A stretch of DNA of 64,000 bases from an uncultured bacterium (GTDB lineage: Bacteria; Actinomycetota; Coriobacteriia; Coriobacteriales; Coriobacteriaceae). A program made the position numbers and the translations under genes. The notes beneath the pieces were generated by a model that made no database searches, had not been told where the DNA came from, and saw nothing but the letters and a program-made list of their open reading frames with translations. Positions 1 through 9,063 of the stretch are shown one piece after another. Where the stretch lies: positions 69,102 through 133,101 of the forward strand of contig CAJMMA010000001.1 of assembly GCA_905214435.1 (NCBI GenBank), in the 5' to 3' direction. Each line of letters begins with the position of its first letter. Position 1 is the first letter of the stretch.

Positions 1-1028
1 AACTTGTTCGTTGAAAAAGCGAATGTTACGACGAAGCCTTCGCCGGGCTCCGATGCTGCGGTGACGTCGATGCCCATCTTGGAGCACAGGCGCGCCACTA
101 GGTAAAGGCCGATGCCCGTTGCGCGCTTGGTGGCGCGGCCGTTGTCGCCGGTAAAGCCCTTCTCGAACACGCGGGGCAGATCTGCCGCGTTCACGCCACA
201 GCCGTTATCGGCAACGGTGAGCTCAATGCGCTCACTCGCCAGACCCTCGTCCAGCAACGCGCCCGAAAACACGATCTTCGCACCGTCCTCACGCGCATAT
301 TTAATGCTGTTCTGAATGAGCTGGCCCAGGATAAACTCGAGCCACTTCTCGTCGGTGAACACCTCAAAGTCGAGGTTCTCGCACACCGGCGCCACGTGTG
401 CCGCGATGAGCTCGCGCGCGTTGGCTTTAATCGCACCCGTCACCAAGGTCTTGAGATCCCAGCGGCGAATCAGGTAGTCGCGCTCCACGACTTCCGAGCG
501 CGCGTAGTACAGCGCCTGGTCGATATAGCGCTCCACGCGAGCCAGCTCGCGGCCCAAATCGTCCACGCGCGACAGGTCGTCTTCGCTGCCGTCCAGGTTT
601 TCAAGAATCAGATGGGCTGCCGCCAGGGGCAACTTGGCCTCGTGGACCCAGCTTTCGATATAGTCGCGATAGTCGTCGGTTTGACGTCGCCCTTCCGCTA
701 CCTCATCGCAAGCCGCCTTGCCCACGCGGCGCAGGACTTCGTATTCGAGCTCGCCTTCGGCATACGTCGGGCATTGCACCATCTCTTGCACCCACGCGGG
801 GCTCTCCAGCTCCTCGGCCGCCCGCTCCAGCTGATGCAGGAAGCGGCGGCGGCGCACATACTCAATCACGATGCCCAGGATGCCAAAGATAAAGGACACG
901 CCGACCGCCACGACCACGATAGATGCCGGGGCTCCGGCGACCGCCAGCACAAAGCAGCTCAGCAGCACGCCGCACGTCCACACGGCGACGGGAAGCAGTG
1001 CATCTTTAAAGAACTTGCCAAACGACAT
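1..1028 (-). CDS. BceS-like sensor histidine kinase (3' end cut by window edge)
   Basis: Membrane histidine kinase that autophosphorylates and passes phosphate to the regulator just upstream. About 342 residues lie in the window; the C-terminus runs off position 1. Two TM helices near residues 10-32 and 36-56 with almost no extracytoplasmic loop mark the intramembrane-sensing BceS class. The H-box reads ESWVHEAKLP (His129), followed by an N-box (QNSIKYA), DNGCGV and TGIGLYL. ATG at 1028 lies 9 nt beyond the regulator stop. Bce-type kinases usually sense antimicrobial peptides through a partner ABC transporter; none is in the window, but it could lie beyond position 1. Confidence 0.9.
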   Translation of the reverse strand, partial: MSFGKFFKDALLPVAVWTCGVLLSCFVLAVAGAPASIVVVAVGVSFIFGILGIVIEYVRRRRFLHQLERAAEELESPAWVQEMVQCPTYAEGELEYEVLRRVGKAACDEVAEGRRQTDDYRDYIESWVHEAKLPLAAAHLILENLDGSEDDLSRVDDLGRELARVERYIDQALYYARSEVVERDYLIRRWDLKTLVTGAIKANARELIAAHVAPVCENLDFEVFTDEKWLEFILGQLIQNSIKYAREDGAKIVFSGALLDEGLASERIELTVADNGCGVNAADLPRVFEKGFTGDNGRATKRATGIGLYLVARLCSKMGIDVTAASEPGEGFVVTFAFSTNK

Positions 1029-1037
1029 AGCCGGCCC

Positions 1038-1709
1038 CTAGACCGAATAGCCTTGGCCGCGATGCGTGGTCAAGTACCCCTTGATGCCGATTTTTTCGAG
1101 CGTGGTGCGCAGACGGTTGATGTTGACGGTGAGCGTGTTGTCGTCCACGAAGGCATCGGAGTCCCACAGGTCCTGCATGATGGCCGAGCGCGAAACGATC
1201 TTGCCCGCGCGACCCAAGAGCAGCGAGAGGATACGCAGCTCGTTTTTGGTGAGCTCGGTGCTAGTGCCGGTTTGCGTGTTGGTGACCATGGAGCGGGCGA
1301 GGTCAAGCTCCAGCCCCTTGTGGACAAGTGTGCTGCGCTCGCCTGACGCCGCGGTGCGACGCAGCAGTGCGTTGATGCGCGCCACGAGCACGCGCGCGCT
1401 ATAGGGCTTGGGAACAAAGTCGTCCGCGCCGAGCGTCATGGCCATGACCTCGTCGATCTCGGTCGTGCGCGAGGTGAGGACGATGATGGGGACCTCGGAT
1501 TCGCGGCGAACCTCGTGGCAGATATGCTGGCCGTCCTTGACGGGAAGCGTGAGGTCGAGCAGCACCAGGTCGGGCGCGGCGGCGAGAATATCGCGCGAGA
1601 CATGCTCGAACGATTCGCAGGCCTCGATTTCAAACCCGGCACGGGCAAGGATATCGGCAAGCTCGCGACGAATGGGCTCGTCGTCCTCAACGATATAGAT
1701 TAGCGCCAT
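1038..1709 (-). CDS. OmpR/BceR-family response regulator
   Basis: DNA-binding response regulator, 223 aa, partner of the downstream kinase. Receiver domain at about 1-118 with acidic pocket E8/D9/D10, phospho-acceptor Asp52 (LLDLTLP) and the conserved Lys in VPKPYS; winged-helix effector domain at about 130-223 ending THRGQGYSV. I chose the ATG at 1709 because a GAGGGGAG ribosome site lies just upstream and the protein then opens with MALIYIVEDDEP; a longer frame to 1832 adds residues unlike the family. The regulator is first and the kinase second, so this is a two-gene operon, possibly with transporter genes beyond the edge. Confidence 0.93.
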   Translation of the reverse strand: MALIYIVEDDEPIRRELADILARAGFEIEACESFEHVSRDILAAAPDLVLLDLTLPVKDGQHICHEVRRESEVPIIVLTSRTTEIDEVMAMTLGADDFVPKPYSARVLVARINALLRRTAASGERSTLVHKGLELDLARSMVTNTQTGTSTELTKNELRILSLLLGRAGKIVSRSAIMQDLWDSDAFVDDNTLTVNINRLRTTLEKIGIKGYLTTHRGQGYSV

Positions 1710-1888
1710 GGATTCCGCTCCCCTCTTGGTTGTCTTGCCACCATTATGGCTGCGAAACTGCAGGTGCGCGCCACGCACGTCGCCAAGGTGACAGAACTGT
1801 TCGCGAGCGGGGGCGTTTTGTCCGCCTCGCACTCGCAGCGGTGGCGGGAACCAAAATGATTCTTTAATCCCCGTCCCAGAATAATCAT

Positions 1889-2620
1889 TTAGCGGCGGGC
1901 GCGAAGCTTTTCGTAGCCGTCGGCAAAGAAGGCGACCGCCGCGGCATCAGACTCGGCGGCGTCGGCGTCGGTGGCAGGCACCACGCCGTGCTCGTCGCTT
2001 ACCAGGAACAAGGCGCCCTTGAGCTGTGCGGGAATGTCTACGCGCGTGACCGGGATGCCCTTGGTCTGGGCCAGCTGCTCTATGAGCGTCGCCGTGCCAC
2101 ACAGGCACTCGTCCGCCGGCGCCACAAAGGCCAGCTCGCCGTTGTTGACGGCAGCGAGCAGCTCGGGCGCCACGCCGGTTTCGTCGGCCTCGGAGCGGGC
2201 CTCGGCGGAGCGGGCACGCAGCGCCTTGGCCGACGTATCGGCTAGCGGCTCGTACTCCCCCACCGTCATGGCAGCGTTGCCGTTGATGTCGATCACCAGC
2301 ATGAGTACGCCGTCGTGCGCGGTGTAATCGCCCTCGGCAAGCGACCACTCAACGTGCTGCTTGGCCCAGCTGAGCATGTTATGGGTAAGCGGCTCGCCCT
2401 GCACCAAGCGCTCGGACAGCGCGCGAATGTGACGGTTGAGCATGGGCACCTTTTTGTTGGACATGCGCCAACGGCAGATAAGCGCGGGCTTGTCGAGCGT
2501 AAACTTCTCGACCGCCTCCTGATTGGCGCAAAAGTCCTCGTACGCACGCTGGTCCTCGGCATTGCCAAACAGCTCGGCATCATCAATCTGGGGCATGGTC
2601 ATACCTTTCGTGTTAGTCAT
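1889..2620 (-). CDS. Conserved-looking hypothetical protein
   Basis: Soluble acidic protein of 243 aa (235 aa if the ATG at 2596 is used). I do not recognise a family. No signal peptide or TM helix is visible; the middle contains LMLVIDINGNAAMTVGEYEPL, which looks like a beta-rich core, and the C-terminal part is Ala/Asp-rich. Two starts are plausible: ATG 2620 behind AAGAGGACGGA, and ATG 2596 behind AAAGG. The gene sits 17 nt after the terminator that follows purH, so it probably relies on readthrough or on a promoter inside that short gap. Confidence 0.7.
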   Translation of the reverse strand: MTNTKGMTMPQIDDAELFGNAEDQRAYEDFCANQEAVEKFTLDKPALICRWRMSNKKVPMLNRHIRALSERLVQGEPLTHNMLSWAKQHVEWSLAEGDYTAHDGVLMLVIDINGNAAMTVGEYEPLADTSAKALRARSAEARSEADETGVAPELLAAVNNGELAFVAPADECLCGTATLIEQLAQTKGIPVTRVDIPAQLKGALFLVSDEHGVVPATDADAAESDAAAVAFFADGYEKLRARR

Positions 2621-2636
2621 TCCGTCCTCTTATACC

Positions 2637-2672
2637 AAAAAGACGGCCCTCCAAACGGAGCGGCCGTCTTTT
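2637..2672 (-). terminator. Rho-independent terminator after purH
   Basis: Inverted repeat AAAAGACGGCC / GGCCGTCTTTT with a 13-14 nt loop, followed on the minus strand by a T run. It ends the purH transcript but lies immediately before the ribosome site of the next minus-strand gene. The stem is flanked by A and T runs, so it could work in both directions. Confidence 0.8.
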
Positions 2673-2741
2673 GCAGAGATAATTTTAGAAGCGAGGCGGT
2701 CCAAGGGACGAGATAACATCCCATCCTCCCCAGTCAACCTA

Positions 2742-2857
2742 ACAGGTCGGCGAGGGTTGCCCAGGTGCCGCAGATTGCCGTGAAAGAGGAGCGACGCGTA
2801 CTTGGGTACGCGGGCGACGAATGAGCGGCAAGGTGCGGTGGTTGGGCAAGCCGCAGC
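2742..2857 (-). repeat. Structured intergenic repeat, copy 1 (after purH)
   Basis: A 116-bp element with a close relative at 40319-40435 (117 bp, same orientation). Both lie directly downstream of a biosynthetic gene on the minus strand. Nested pairing is visible: an outer ttgccca/tgggcaa, then ccgca/tgcgg and ttgccg/cggcaa, and an inner cgcgtac-ttgg-gtacgcg hairpin. Substitutions between copies keep pairs (C to U making G-U in the outer arm; U-G versus C-G next to ttgccg), which supports a folded RNA or DNA. Function unknown. Confidence 0.75.
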
Positions 2858-2870
2858 GCCACCTCCCTAC

Positions 2871-4478
2871 TTAATGGCGGAAGTGGCGCGCACCCGTGAA
2901 AACCATCGCAATATTGTGCTCGTTGCAGGCCTGGATGCTCTCGTCATCGCGCTTGGAGCCGCCGGGCTGGATGATGCAGGTCACGCCGTGTGCGGCAAGC
3001 ACGTCGACGTTGTCGCGGAACGGGAAGAACGCGTCGCTTGCGCAGGCAAAGCCGCCCTTCTCCACGCCCTCGCGCTCGCAGAAGTCCTCGGCGCGCTCGC
3101 AGGCAAGCAGCGCAGAGTCAACGCGGTTGGGCTGACCGGGGCCCATGCCAATGCCGGCCTTGCCCTTGGAGACCAGGATGGCGTTGGACTTGACGCCCTT
3201 GCAGACCTTCCAGGCAAACTCGAGCTCGGCCATCTCGGCATCGGTGGGCTTGCGGTCGGTGGGGAACGTAAAGGTCGCGGGGTCCTCGGTCACGTGGTCG
3301 ACCTCCTGCACCAGCATGCCGCCGTCGATGGAGCGCAGTTCCACCTGGGCGCCGTGGTCCACGCCGCCGGTAGCCAGCACGCGCAGGTTGGGGCGCTTGG
3401 CCATGCGCTCGAGCGCCTCGGCAGTGTAGCTCGGGGCGATGATGACCTCGACAAACTGCTTGTTCTGATCGGCAAAATGCTCAACCAGCTCAAAGGGAAC
3501 CTCGCGGTTGCAGGCGATGATGCCGCCGAAGGCGCTCTTGGGATCGCAGGCGAAGGCGCGGTCGTAAGCGGACGTAATGTCCTCGGCAACGGCGGAGCCG
3601 CAGGGGTTCTGGTGTTTGAGGATCACGCAGGCAGGCTCGTCGAACTCGCGAACCAGGTTCCAAGCGGCATCGGCATCCAGATAGTTATTGTAGCTGAGCG
3701 GCTTGCCCTGGATCTGCTCGGAGCCCACGAGCGGAAACTGCGAGCTCGCGGTGTTCTCGCAACCCTCGGCAAAGCGGTAGACCGTAGCCTTCTGCTGAGG
3801 ATTCTCGCCATAGCGCAGGTCGTCGACCTTCTCCAGCGAAATCTCGAGCTTGGCAGAGGTATCCGCCACGTCACTTGCCTGGGCGGCAAGCCAACGGGAG
3901 ATAGCCGTGTCGTAGGCGGCGGTGGTCTGGTAGACCTTCACCTGCAGGCGACGACGGGTGGAAAGCGTGGTGCAACCGCCGGTCTCGTGCATCTCGGCCA
4001 GGACGGCGTCGTAGTCGGCCGGATCGGAGATGACGGTAACGCTCGTGGCGTTCTTGGCAGCAGAGCGCAGCATGGAGGGACCGCCGATGTCGATGTGCTC
4101 GATGGCATCCGCGAAGGTGACCTCGGGGTTGGCAACGGTCTTCTCGAACTCGTACAGGTTGACGACGACCAGGTCGATCAGCTTAATGCCGTGCTGAGCG
4201 GCCTCCTGCATGTGCTGCTCGGAATCGCGGCGGGCCAGCAGCGCGCCGTGAACCTTGGGGTGCAGGGTCTTAACGCGGCCGTCCATCATCTCGGGATAGC
4301 CCGTGAACTCCTCGATGGGGGTTACGGGAACGCCCGCGTCCTCGATGGCACGAGCCGTGCCGCCCGTAGAGATGATCTCGACGCCAAAGTCATCGACCAG
4401 CGTCCGTGCGAAATCGACGACGCCCGTCTTATCGGTAACCGAGATCAACGCGCGTGCGATCTTCACATCAGATCCCAT
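2871..4478 (-). CDS. purH: Bifunctional AICAR formyltransferase / IMP cyclohydrolase
   Basis: Catalyses the last two steps of de novo purine synthesis: formyl transfer from 10-formyl-THF to AICAR, then ring closure to IMP in the cytoplasm. 535 aa, the usual length. The N-terminal MGS-like cyclohydrolase domain (about 1-190) carries [19 protein letters not shown] and [13 protein letters not shown]; the C-terminal transformylase domain has [27 protein letters not shown] and the terminal [11 protein letters not shown] 4478 has an AGGAGG site 7 nt upstream. It stands alone rather than in a pur operon and is followed by the structured repeat and then a terminator. Confidence 0.98.
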   Translation of the reverse strand: MGSDVKIARALISVTDKTGVVDFARTLVDDFGVEIISTGGTARAIEDAGVPVTPIEEFTGYPEMMDGRVKTLHPKVHGALLARRDSEQHMQEAAQHGIKLIDLVVVNLYEFEKTVANPEVTFADAIEHIDIGGPSMLRSAAKNATSVTVISDPADYDAVLAEMHETGGCTTLSTRRRLQVKVYQTTAAYDTAISRWLAAQASDVADTSAKLEISLEKVDDLRYGENPQQKATVYRFAEGCENTASSQFPLVGSEQIQGKPLSYNNYLDADAAWNLVREFDEPACVILKHQNPCGSAVAEDITSAYDRAFACDPKSAFGGIIACNREVPFELVEHFADQNKQFVEVIIAPSYTAEALERMAKRPNLRVLATGGVDHGAQVELRSIDGGMLVQEVDHVTEDPATFTFPTDRKPTDAEMAELEFAWKVCKGVKSNAILVSKGKAGIGMGPGQPNRVDSALLACERAEDFCEREGVEKGGFACASDAFFPFRDNVDVLAAHGVTCIIQPGGSKRDDESIQACNEHNIAMVFTGARHFRH

Positions 4479-4755
4479 GCAGTCCTCCTGTCTGGTACGC
4501 CGCCGTGCTCTGTGAGTCGGTGATACGTCGATCTGCAGCGCTCGCGCAGCGGCATTGAAAATACTGATTTAATGTAGCGCATCGAGCGCGTCGATGCACC
4601 CCGCAACGGTCGCATGTGCAGAAAAAGCTTGCGAGCGGAGGGCATGGGCGCAGCACCGGGCGCGGTGAGTTCATGGAACACAGGGGCACCATAATTAGAT
4701 GCCAATGGCGTGGTAGAACTGTGCTCGATATGCATCCGCAAAAGAAAGAGGCACT

Positions 4756-5397
4756 ATGGTCTCGCGGGTTCTCTACCGACCGTTTGACACCGAAGACTTC
4801 GACGCCATCGCGCTGATTCTGCAGCAGCTTTGGCATAACAATTCGGATAACGATGAGTACAACCGCCTTGAGGCCGCGTGCGACCTTGCCTACTGCCTTT
4901 CGTCGTCGACGTTTTCGCAGGTTGCCGTCATCGACGGCCAGGCGCGCGGCATTGCGCTCGCGCGTGCGGGGCAAAGCTCCGGCGCCACCGTCAATGAACA
5001 TTGGATGGATACCGAGCGCGCGCTGCTATCGCAGATGCGTGAGCTGGAGCCCGATGCCTGCGCCGAGTATCTCTCGTTTGTGCGCGCAACCATCCGCACC
5101 AACAACCGCCTGCTCGAAAGCAGTCCCCTGCCACACGACAACGAGGTCACGTTGCTTGCCGTGGATCGCGATGTCCATGGCCTGGGCGTTGGCTCGGTCT
5201 TGCTCGACGCCGCGGTCTCGCACCTGTCCTCGCGCGGGGCAACGAGAGCGCACCTGTACACCGACTCCAACTGCTCATGGAAGTTCTACGAGCTGCATGG
5301 CTTTAAGCGCACGGCCACGCACCGCGCCAACCGCGAAGAGCGCCGCCACGACATGCCGCGCGAAAGCTTCCTCTACGAACTCGACCTAACGGCCTAA
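4756..5397 (+). CDS. GNAT-family N-acetyltransferase
   Basis: 213-aa cytoplasmic acetyltransferase of unknown substrate. The acetyl-CoA binding region is seen at about 130-150 (EVTLLAVDRDVHGLGVGSVLLDAA), with the R/Q-x-x-G-x-G/A type loop as DVHGLGVGS, followed by the typical late motif SWKFYELHGFKR. N-terminal residues 1-90 are poorly conserved and probably shape substrate choice. ATG 4756 has AAAGAGG upstream. Monocistronic; divergent from purH. Confidence 0.88.
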   Translation: MVSRVLYRPFDTEDFDAIALILQQLWHNNSDNDEYNRLEAACDLAYCLSSSTFSQVAVIDGQARGIALARAGQSSGATVNEHWMDTERALLSQMRELEPDACAEYLSFVRATIRTNNRLLESSPLPHDNEVTLLAVDRDVHGLGVGSVLLDAAVSHLSSRGATRAHLYTDSNCSWKFYELHGFKRTATHRANREERRHDMPRESFLYELDLTA

Positions 5398-5401
5398 ACC
5401 T

Positions 5402-5452
5402 GGCAGTTAGGGACGTTCCTCTTGTGCCGGCACTCCGGGACACCCCTTGGCA
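5402..5452 (+). repeat. 51-bp direct repeat, copy A
   Basis: Pairs with 7649-7699 (also 51 bp, same orientation). Shared blocks are GGGACGTTCCT, TGCCGGCA and GGGACAC-CCTTGGCA, with a few differences. The two copies flank the DUF2207 gene. The GGGACGTTC core is also shared with the 31-bp palindrome just downstream. Confidence 0.75.
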
Positions 5453-5462
5453 GCAACCGCAC

Positions 5463-5493
5463 CTAGTCATTGGGGACGTTCTTAAATGACTAG
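5463..5493 (+). repeat. 31-bp palindromic repeat (REP-like), copy 1
   Basis: Ends CTAGTCATT and AAATGACTAG form an inverted repeat around the core GGGGACGTTCTT. The reverse complement with one change occurs at 39364-39394. REP-like elements of this kind are usually spread by RAYT transposases; no such gene is in the window. Confidence 0.75.
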
Positions 5494-5524
5494 TCGCTGG
5501 GGACAGTCTTCGTAGGTAGCGCGT

Positions 5525-5572
5525 AAAAAGGGGATGGGCTTTCCCCGACGGCTGTCGAGAAAAGCCCATCCC
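5525..5572 (-). terminator. Rho-independent terminator of the DUF2207 gene
   Basis: Stem GGGATGGGCTTT / AAAGCCCATCCC with a loop of about 17 nt, followed on the minus strand by CTTTTT. It lies 15 bp downstream of the stop codon at 5587. Confidence 0.85.
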
Positions 5573-5586
5573 ATAATTTACGACCG

Positions 5587-7533
5587 TTAGAACGTTCCGC
5601 CGCCGCCTCCGCCGACGCCGCCGCCTCCGCCGCCCGAGAAGCCGCCACCACCGCCGCCACTCGAGCTATCGGAGCTCGAAGCCAACTCGCGGATGGTCTC
5701 GTGATACACATCGTTGAACGAATCGAGCGGGGACTCGTTGCCGTAGTGATGGTAATACCACCAGTAGCAGGGGTAGTTGTCGTAGAAATCGTCGCTGTTG
5801 CGCAGGTCCGCAGGCACGGCCTCGGCCAGCTGTCGCAGCACTTCTTTCGAAACGCCTAGGGCAACGCCCATCACCAGCAGCTTGTTCCACAGCACCAGAT
5901 CGCCCGGGACGGCTTCCTTTAGGCGTGTGAAGTCCTCGAGCCAATGCTTGAGCGCCTTGCAGCGAGCCGCCACCTCGGCGCCCTCCGGCGTGTAACGGCG
6001 GAAGGTGCAGCTCAGGACAAAGCCCACGATCGTGACGGGGATCGAAATCATAGCGGCACCGACGTTGGCGTCCGCAAAGTCGGTATAGAACAGAGAGCCC
6101 AAAATGCCAAAGACAATGATGATGCCGAGAACCAGGCCGGCCACCATCGCGATAGTGCCATCCGATGCGATAAACTCGCGCTCCTCCAGCTTGCCCTTAA
6201 CCGTGCTCTGATAGTCCTCGAGCTTGTCGCCAACAGATTCAGTACGCTCGCTGGCATACTCCTCCAGCTCGCTAAACGTGCGCGAACGGACGCCGTCTTT
6301 ATCGGGCTTAACGCCAGCGAAGAAGACCTTGAGCACGTCGCGATCGATGCCGTCCTTCTTGGCAGCCTTCCAGGCCTCGTCGGTCACTGTGATGCGATAC
6401 GTCTGCTCCTCTTTTTCGCGACGGAGCAGACCCTTCTTCTTGGTCTCGGTCGCTTCTTCCAGCTTGATCACGCGGTCGTCGGTCAGCTTCATCAGCGTGG
6501 CGATATATGCCTGATCGGGCACGTCGTTCCAGCTCATAAGAGTTGCAAGCACCGCGGGATGATCGGCGGAGGGCACATCGCGGAAGTACTCGTCCTGGAA
6601 GAGCGGCTTGGGCTTGGGCCTGCGCAGCTTGAGCATCACGATTACACCGGTATAGGCAACCGCCACAACAACACACACCACGGCAATCGCGCTGGCAACC
6701 GCACGCGCGTGCTCACGGCGGGCGTTAGCTTCGTCGGCCCATTCCTTCTCTTCGCTCAGGATCGTTGACATGCGCTCTTCGCCCGAAGCGGCAAGCTGCG
6801 GCACCCAGTCGCTAGGGAAGGCGATGCGTGCCTCGGCGAATTCGCCCTGGTGCACGCAGGGAATGGTATAGGTGACCATGGGCTCGTCCTCATCGAGCGA
6901 CACGTCGCCCGTCAGCGGACCATGGCCCCATGCGCGGAAGTTATCGCCCTTGACGGCCGCCGTCCCGGCAGCGGCATTCGCGAAGCACACTTCCATCTCG
7001 ACGTCATCGGAATCCGCAGACCAGCCGTCACCCACGAACTTCCAGTAGAGCTCGGCGGTATCGGCCCAGTTCATAACCGCACCGGTCATGGTGTAGCTCA
7101 CGTAGTAGATTGCGCTGTCGCCGCTCTCGTGAGGGCTGAACACCTTAATCCTTACGCCGTCACCGGTCTGCTCGACCGTGTAAACGCCAGAGTCGCCCTT
7201 GTTCGCGCTATCGACTTTGTTAAACGCGGTGTCCTCTTCCTCGACACTCAGCACGTCGACGCCCGCCGTGCCGCCCTGCTGGTTGGAGCCCGTATTGATC
7301 TCCCAAAACACGCCGTTAATGTCGTCGTCGAAATCAAACTGGCGTCCCTCGACAACGGCCAGCGATCCATCGGCCTCGACCGTGGCACTGATGTAGGTTT
7401 GGGTCATGGAATACCCGTCGGCACGTGCAACGGCGGGCAACAGCAGCAGCGCGCACGCGACGAGCGCACAAATGGAAGCAAATCGCGCAAACGGGCAGCG
7501 CTGCCGACAGGTCTTGGCAACGGGGGCGTTCAT
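5587..7533 (-). CDS. DUF2207 family membrane protein with poly-Gly tail
   Basis: 648-aa envelope protein of unknown function. N-terminal signal/TM segment at about 17-38 (ICALVACALLLLPAVARA), an extracytoplasmic DUF2207 domain to about 260 (YISATVEADGSLAVVEGRQFDF is its typical opening), a TM helix near 275-300, a charged cytoplasmic region, then two TM helices around 455-505. The C-terminus is a Gly-rich tail with Ser/Phe breaks. I chose ATG 7533 because AAAGGA lies 7 nt upstream; an in-frame ATG at 7569 has no such site. Monocistronic, with its own terminator and flanked by 51-bp direct repeats. Confidence 0.88.
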   Translation of the reverse strand: MNAPVAKTCRQRCPFARFASICALVACALLLLPAVARADGYSMTQTYISATVEADGSLAVVEGRQFDFDDDINGVFWEINTGSNQQGGTAGVDVLSVEEEDTAFNKVDSANKGDSGVYTVEQTGDGVRIKVFSPHESGDSAIYYVSYTMTGAVMNWADTAELYWKFVGDGWSADSDDVEMEVCFANAAAGTAAVKGDNFRAWGHGPLTGDVSLDEDEPMVTYTIPCVHQGEFAEARIAFPSDWVPQLAASGEERMSTILSEEKEWADEANARREHARAVASAIAVVCVVVAVAYTGVIVMLKLRRPKPKPLFQDEYFRDVPSADHPAVLATLMSWNDVPDQAYIATLMKLTDDRVIKLEEATETKKKGLLRREKEEQTYRITVTDEAWKAAKKDGIDRDVLKVFFAGVKPDKDGVRSRTFSELEEYASERTESVGDKLEDYQSTVKGKLEEREFIASDGTIAMVAGLVLGIIIVFGILGSLFYTDFADANVGAAMISIPVTIVGFVLSCTFRRYTPEGAEVAARCKALKHWLEDFTRLKEAVPGDLVLWNKLLVMGVALGVSKEVLRQLAEAVPADLRNSDDFYDNYPCYWWYYHHYGNESPLDSFNDVYHETIRELASSSDSSSGGGGGGFSGGGGGGVGGGGGGTF

Positions 7534-7648
7534 AGGCACATCCTTTGTCTGTGATACCAGTAGCGTCATTGTCCCACGTTTGCGGGTTCATGTGACGAAC
7601 ATCTAGGTCAGCGGAGTATCAAACGGGACGAAAGTCACGCCCGCGGCC

Positions 7649-7699
7649 GGCACCTGGGGACGTTCCTTATCTGCCGGCAATCTGGGACACTCCTTGGCA
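7649..7699 (+). repeat. 51-bp direct repeat, copy B
   Basis: Same length and orientation as 5402-5452, with matching GGGACGTTCCT, TGCCGGCA and GGGACACTCCTTGGCA blocks. Lies about 115 bp upstream of the DUF2207 start. Confidence 0.75.
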
Positions 7700-7870
7700 T
7701 AGCCCGCTCCGGCAATAGATACCACTTCATAGCTCCATCACAGGTGTAGCGGCTTTGTGTGGGCGCGGCATGCGCTGATTGAGCCGCCAGTTGAGGGGCA
7801 TAAAGCAGTTGAGCGAAAACGGTTTGCCCCTTTGCCGTCCGCTTGAGGATCATGTCCCCCTTTTCCGCGG

Positions 7871-7904
7871 AAACCCCGGCAGTTGCGAAGAGCTGCCGGG
7901 GTTT
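7871..7904 (+). terminator. GC-rich hairpin, terminator-like
   Basis: Perfect 12-bp stem AAACCCCGGCAG / CTGCCGGGGTTT with a 10-nt loop, followed by CTGTCGTTT. No plus-strand gene precedes it closely, so it may end a small RNA or block readthrough into gluQ. Confidence 0.55.
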
Positions 7905-8028
7905 CTGTCGTTTGAGGGCTAGATTGATTGACGACGATTAAGGCGCCGAGCCGGTGGTCCGGCACGCGCAACGTGTGGCCTCAGCAACTTGCAGGCCACG
8001 GCAGCGTCTCCCCCACCACGCCCCGCGC

Positions 8029-8034
8029 TATACT
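8029..8034 (+). promoter_or_regulatory. -10 box of a probably leaderless gluQ transcript
   Basis: TATACT lies 7 nt before ATG 8042 and no ribosome site is present. Transcription would start at or next to the ATG, giving a leaderless mRNA, common in Actinobacteria. The -35 region is weak. Confidence 0.5.
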
Positions 8035-8041
8035 CGTCCGC

Positions 8042-9046
8042 ATGGACATCAACGCACGCAACATAGCAACAACCGCCGCCGACGCGCCAACGACGCCGGC
8101 CGCTCCCGCGCCCGTCGTGGGGCGCTTCGCCCCGTCGCCCTCGGGCCGTATGCACCTGGGCAACGTGTTCAGCTGCCTGTGCGCATGGCTTTCGGCCCGC
8201 AGCCAGGGCGGCAGCATCGTGTTACGCATTGAGGACCTGGACGATCGCTGCAAGCGCCCGGAACTTGCCGCCCAATTGATTGACGACCTGGCCTGGCTGG
8301 GGCTGGAGTGGGACGAAGGCCCCTACTACCAGCACGACCGCCTAGACCTGTACGAGAGCGCCTTGCGCCGGCTGAAAGACGCCGGCCTCACCTATCCCTG
8401 CTTTTGCACACGCGCCGAGCTCCACGCCGCGAGTGCACCGCACGCGAGCGACGGCACGCCCATCTACCGTGGCGCCTGCCGAAGTCTTTCGGCCGAGGAG
8501 GTGGCCCGCCGCAGCGCCCTGCGCGCCCCGGCCACACGTCTGCGCGTGCCCACCGTCGACGACCTCGCAGACGACGTGATCGAATTTGTGGATCGCACGT
8601 ACGGCGCCCAATGCGAAGCACTCGCCACCGAGTGCGGCGACTTTTTGGTGCGCCGCAGCGACGGCGTGTTTGCCTATCAGCTAGCCGTGGTGGTCGACGA
8701 CGCTGCCATGGGCGTCACCGAGGTCGTGCGCGGATGCGACCTGCTGGGGTCCACGCCGCGCCAGATCTATCTGCAGCACCTGTTGGGACTGCCCACGCCG
8801 CACTACGCACATATTCCGCTGCTCATGGCACCGGACGGCCGCCGCCTTTCCAAACGAGACCGCGATCTGGACCTGGGCGAACTCCGCGCCCGCTTTGGCA
8901 CGCCCGAAGCGCTGCTGGGCTGGCTCGCCGGGCAAACGGGCATCGCGCCGGACACCACGCCGCGCTCTGCTGAGCAACTGATCGAGCACTTTAGCTGGGG
9001 TGCTATCCGCGCACACCGGGAAAACATCACCATAACGGCTGAATAG
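8042..9046 (+). CDS. gluQ: Glutamyl-Q tRNA(Asp) synthetase
   Basis: 334-aa paralogue of the GluRS catalytic core that attaches glutamate to queuosine in tRNA(Asp) rather than to a tRNA 3' end. Class I signatures are APSPSGRMHLGN (HIGH box) and LSKRDRDLDL (KMSKS-like). The zinc site typical of GluQ is seen as CFC at about 120-122 plus YRGAC. It lacks the anticodon-binding C-terminal domain of GltX, matching the short length. The frame opens upstream to 7928, but homology starts just after ATG 8042, which also fits the -10 box. Monocistronic. Confidence 0.9.
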   Translation: MDINARNIATTAADAPTTPAAPAPVVGRFAPSPSGRMHLGNVFSCLCAWLSARSQGGSIVLRIEDLDDRCKRPELAAQLIDDLAWLGLEWDEGPYYQHDRLDLYESALRRLKDAGLTYPCFCTRAELHAASAPHASDGTPIYRGACRSLSAEEVARRSALRAPATRLRVPTVDDLADDVIEFVDRTYGAQCEALATECGDFLVRRSDGVFAYQLAVVVDDAAMGVTEVVRGCDLLGSTPRQIYLQHLLGLPTPHYAHIPLLMAPDGRRLSKRDRDLDLGELRARFGTPEALLGWLAGQTGIAPDTTPRSAEQLIEHFSWGAIRAHRENITITAE

Positions 9047-9063
9047 CCAAATACGCCCCGCCC

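Larger units (their letters stand above)
7534..8041. other. 508-bp gene-free gap with repeat and hairpin
   Basis: I see no convincing gene here. The gap holds the second 51-bp repeat (7649-7699), a strong GC hairpin (7871-7904) and the gluQ promoter. Short frames on both strands lack ribosome sites and coding character. Confidence 0.6.

Noticed and set aside
2802..4523. 573-codon plus-strand frame
   Set aside because: Antisense shadow of purH without a ribosome site or domain motifs.
5595..5660. Gly-codon repeats as a possible CRISPR or satellite
   Set aside because: They encode the Gly-rich tail of the DUF2207 protein; no spacer structure. I saw no CRISPR array in the window.
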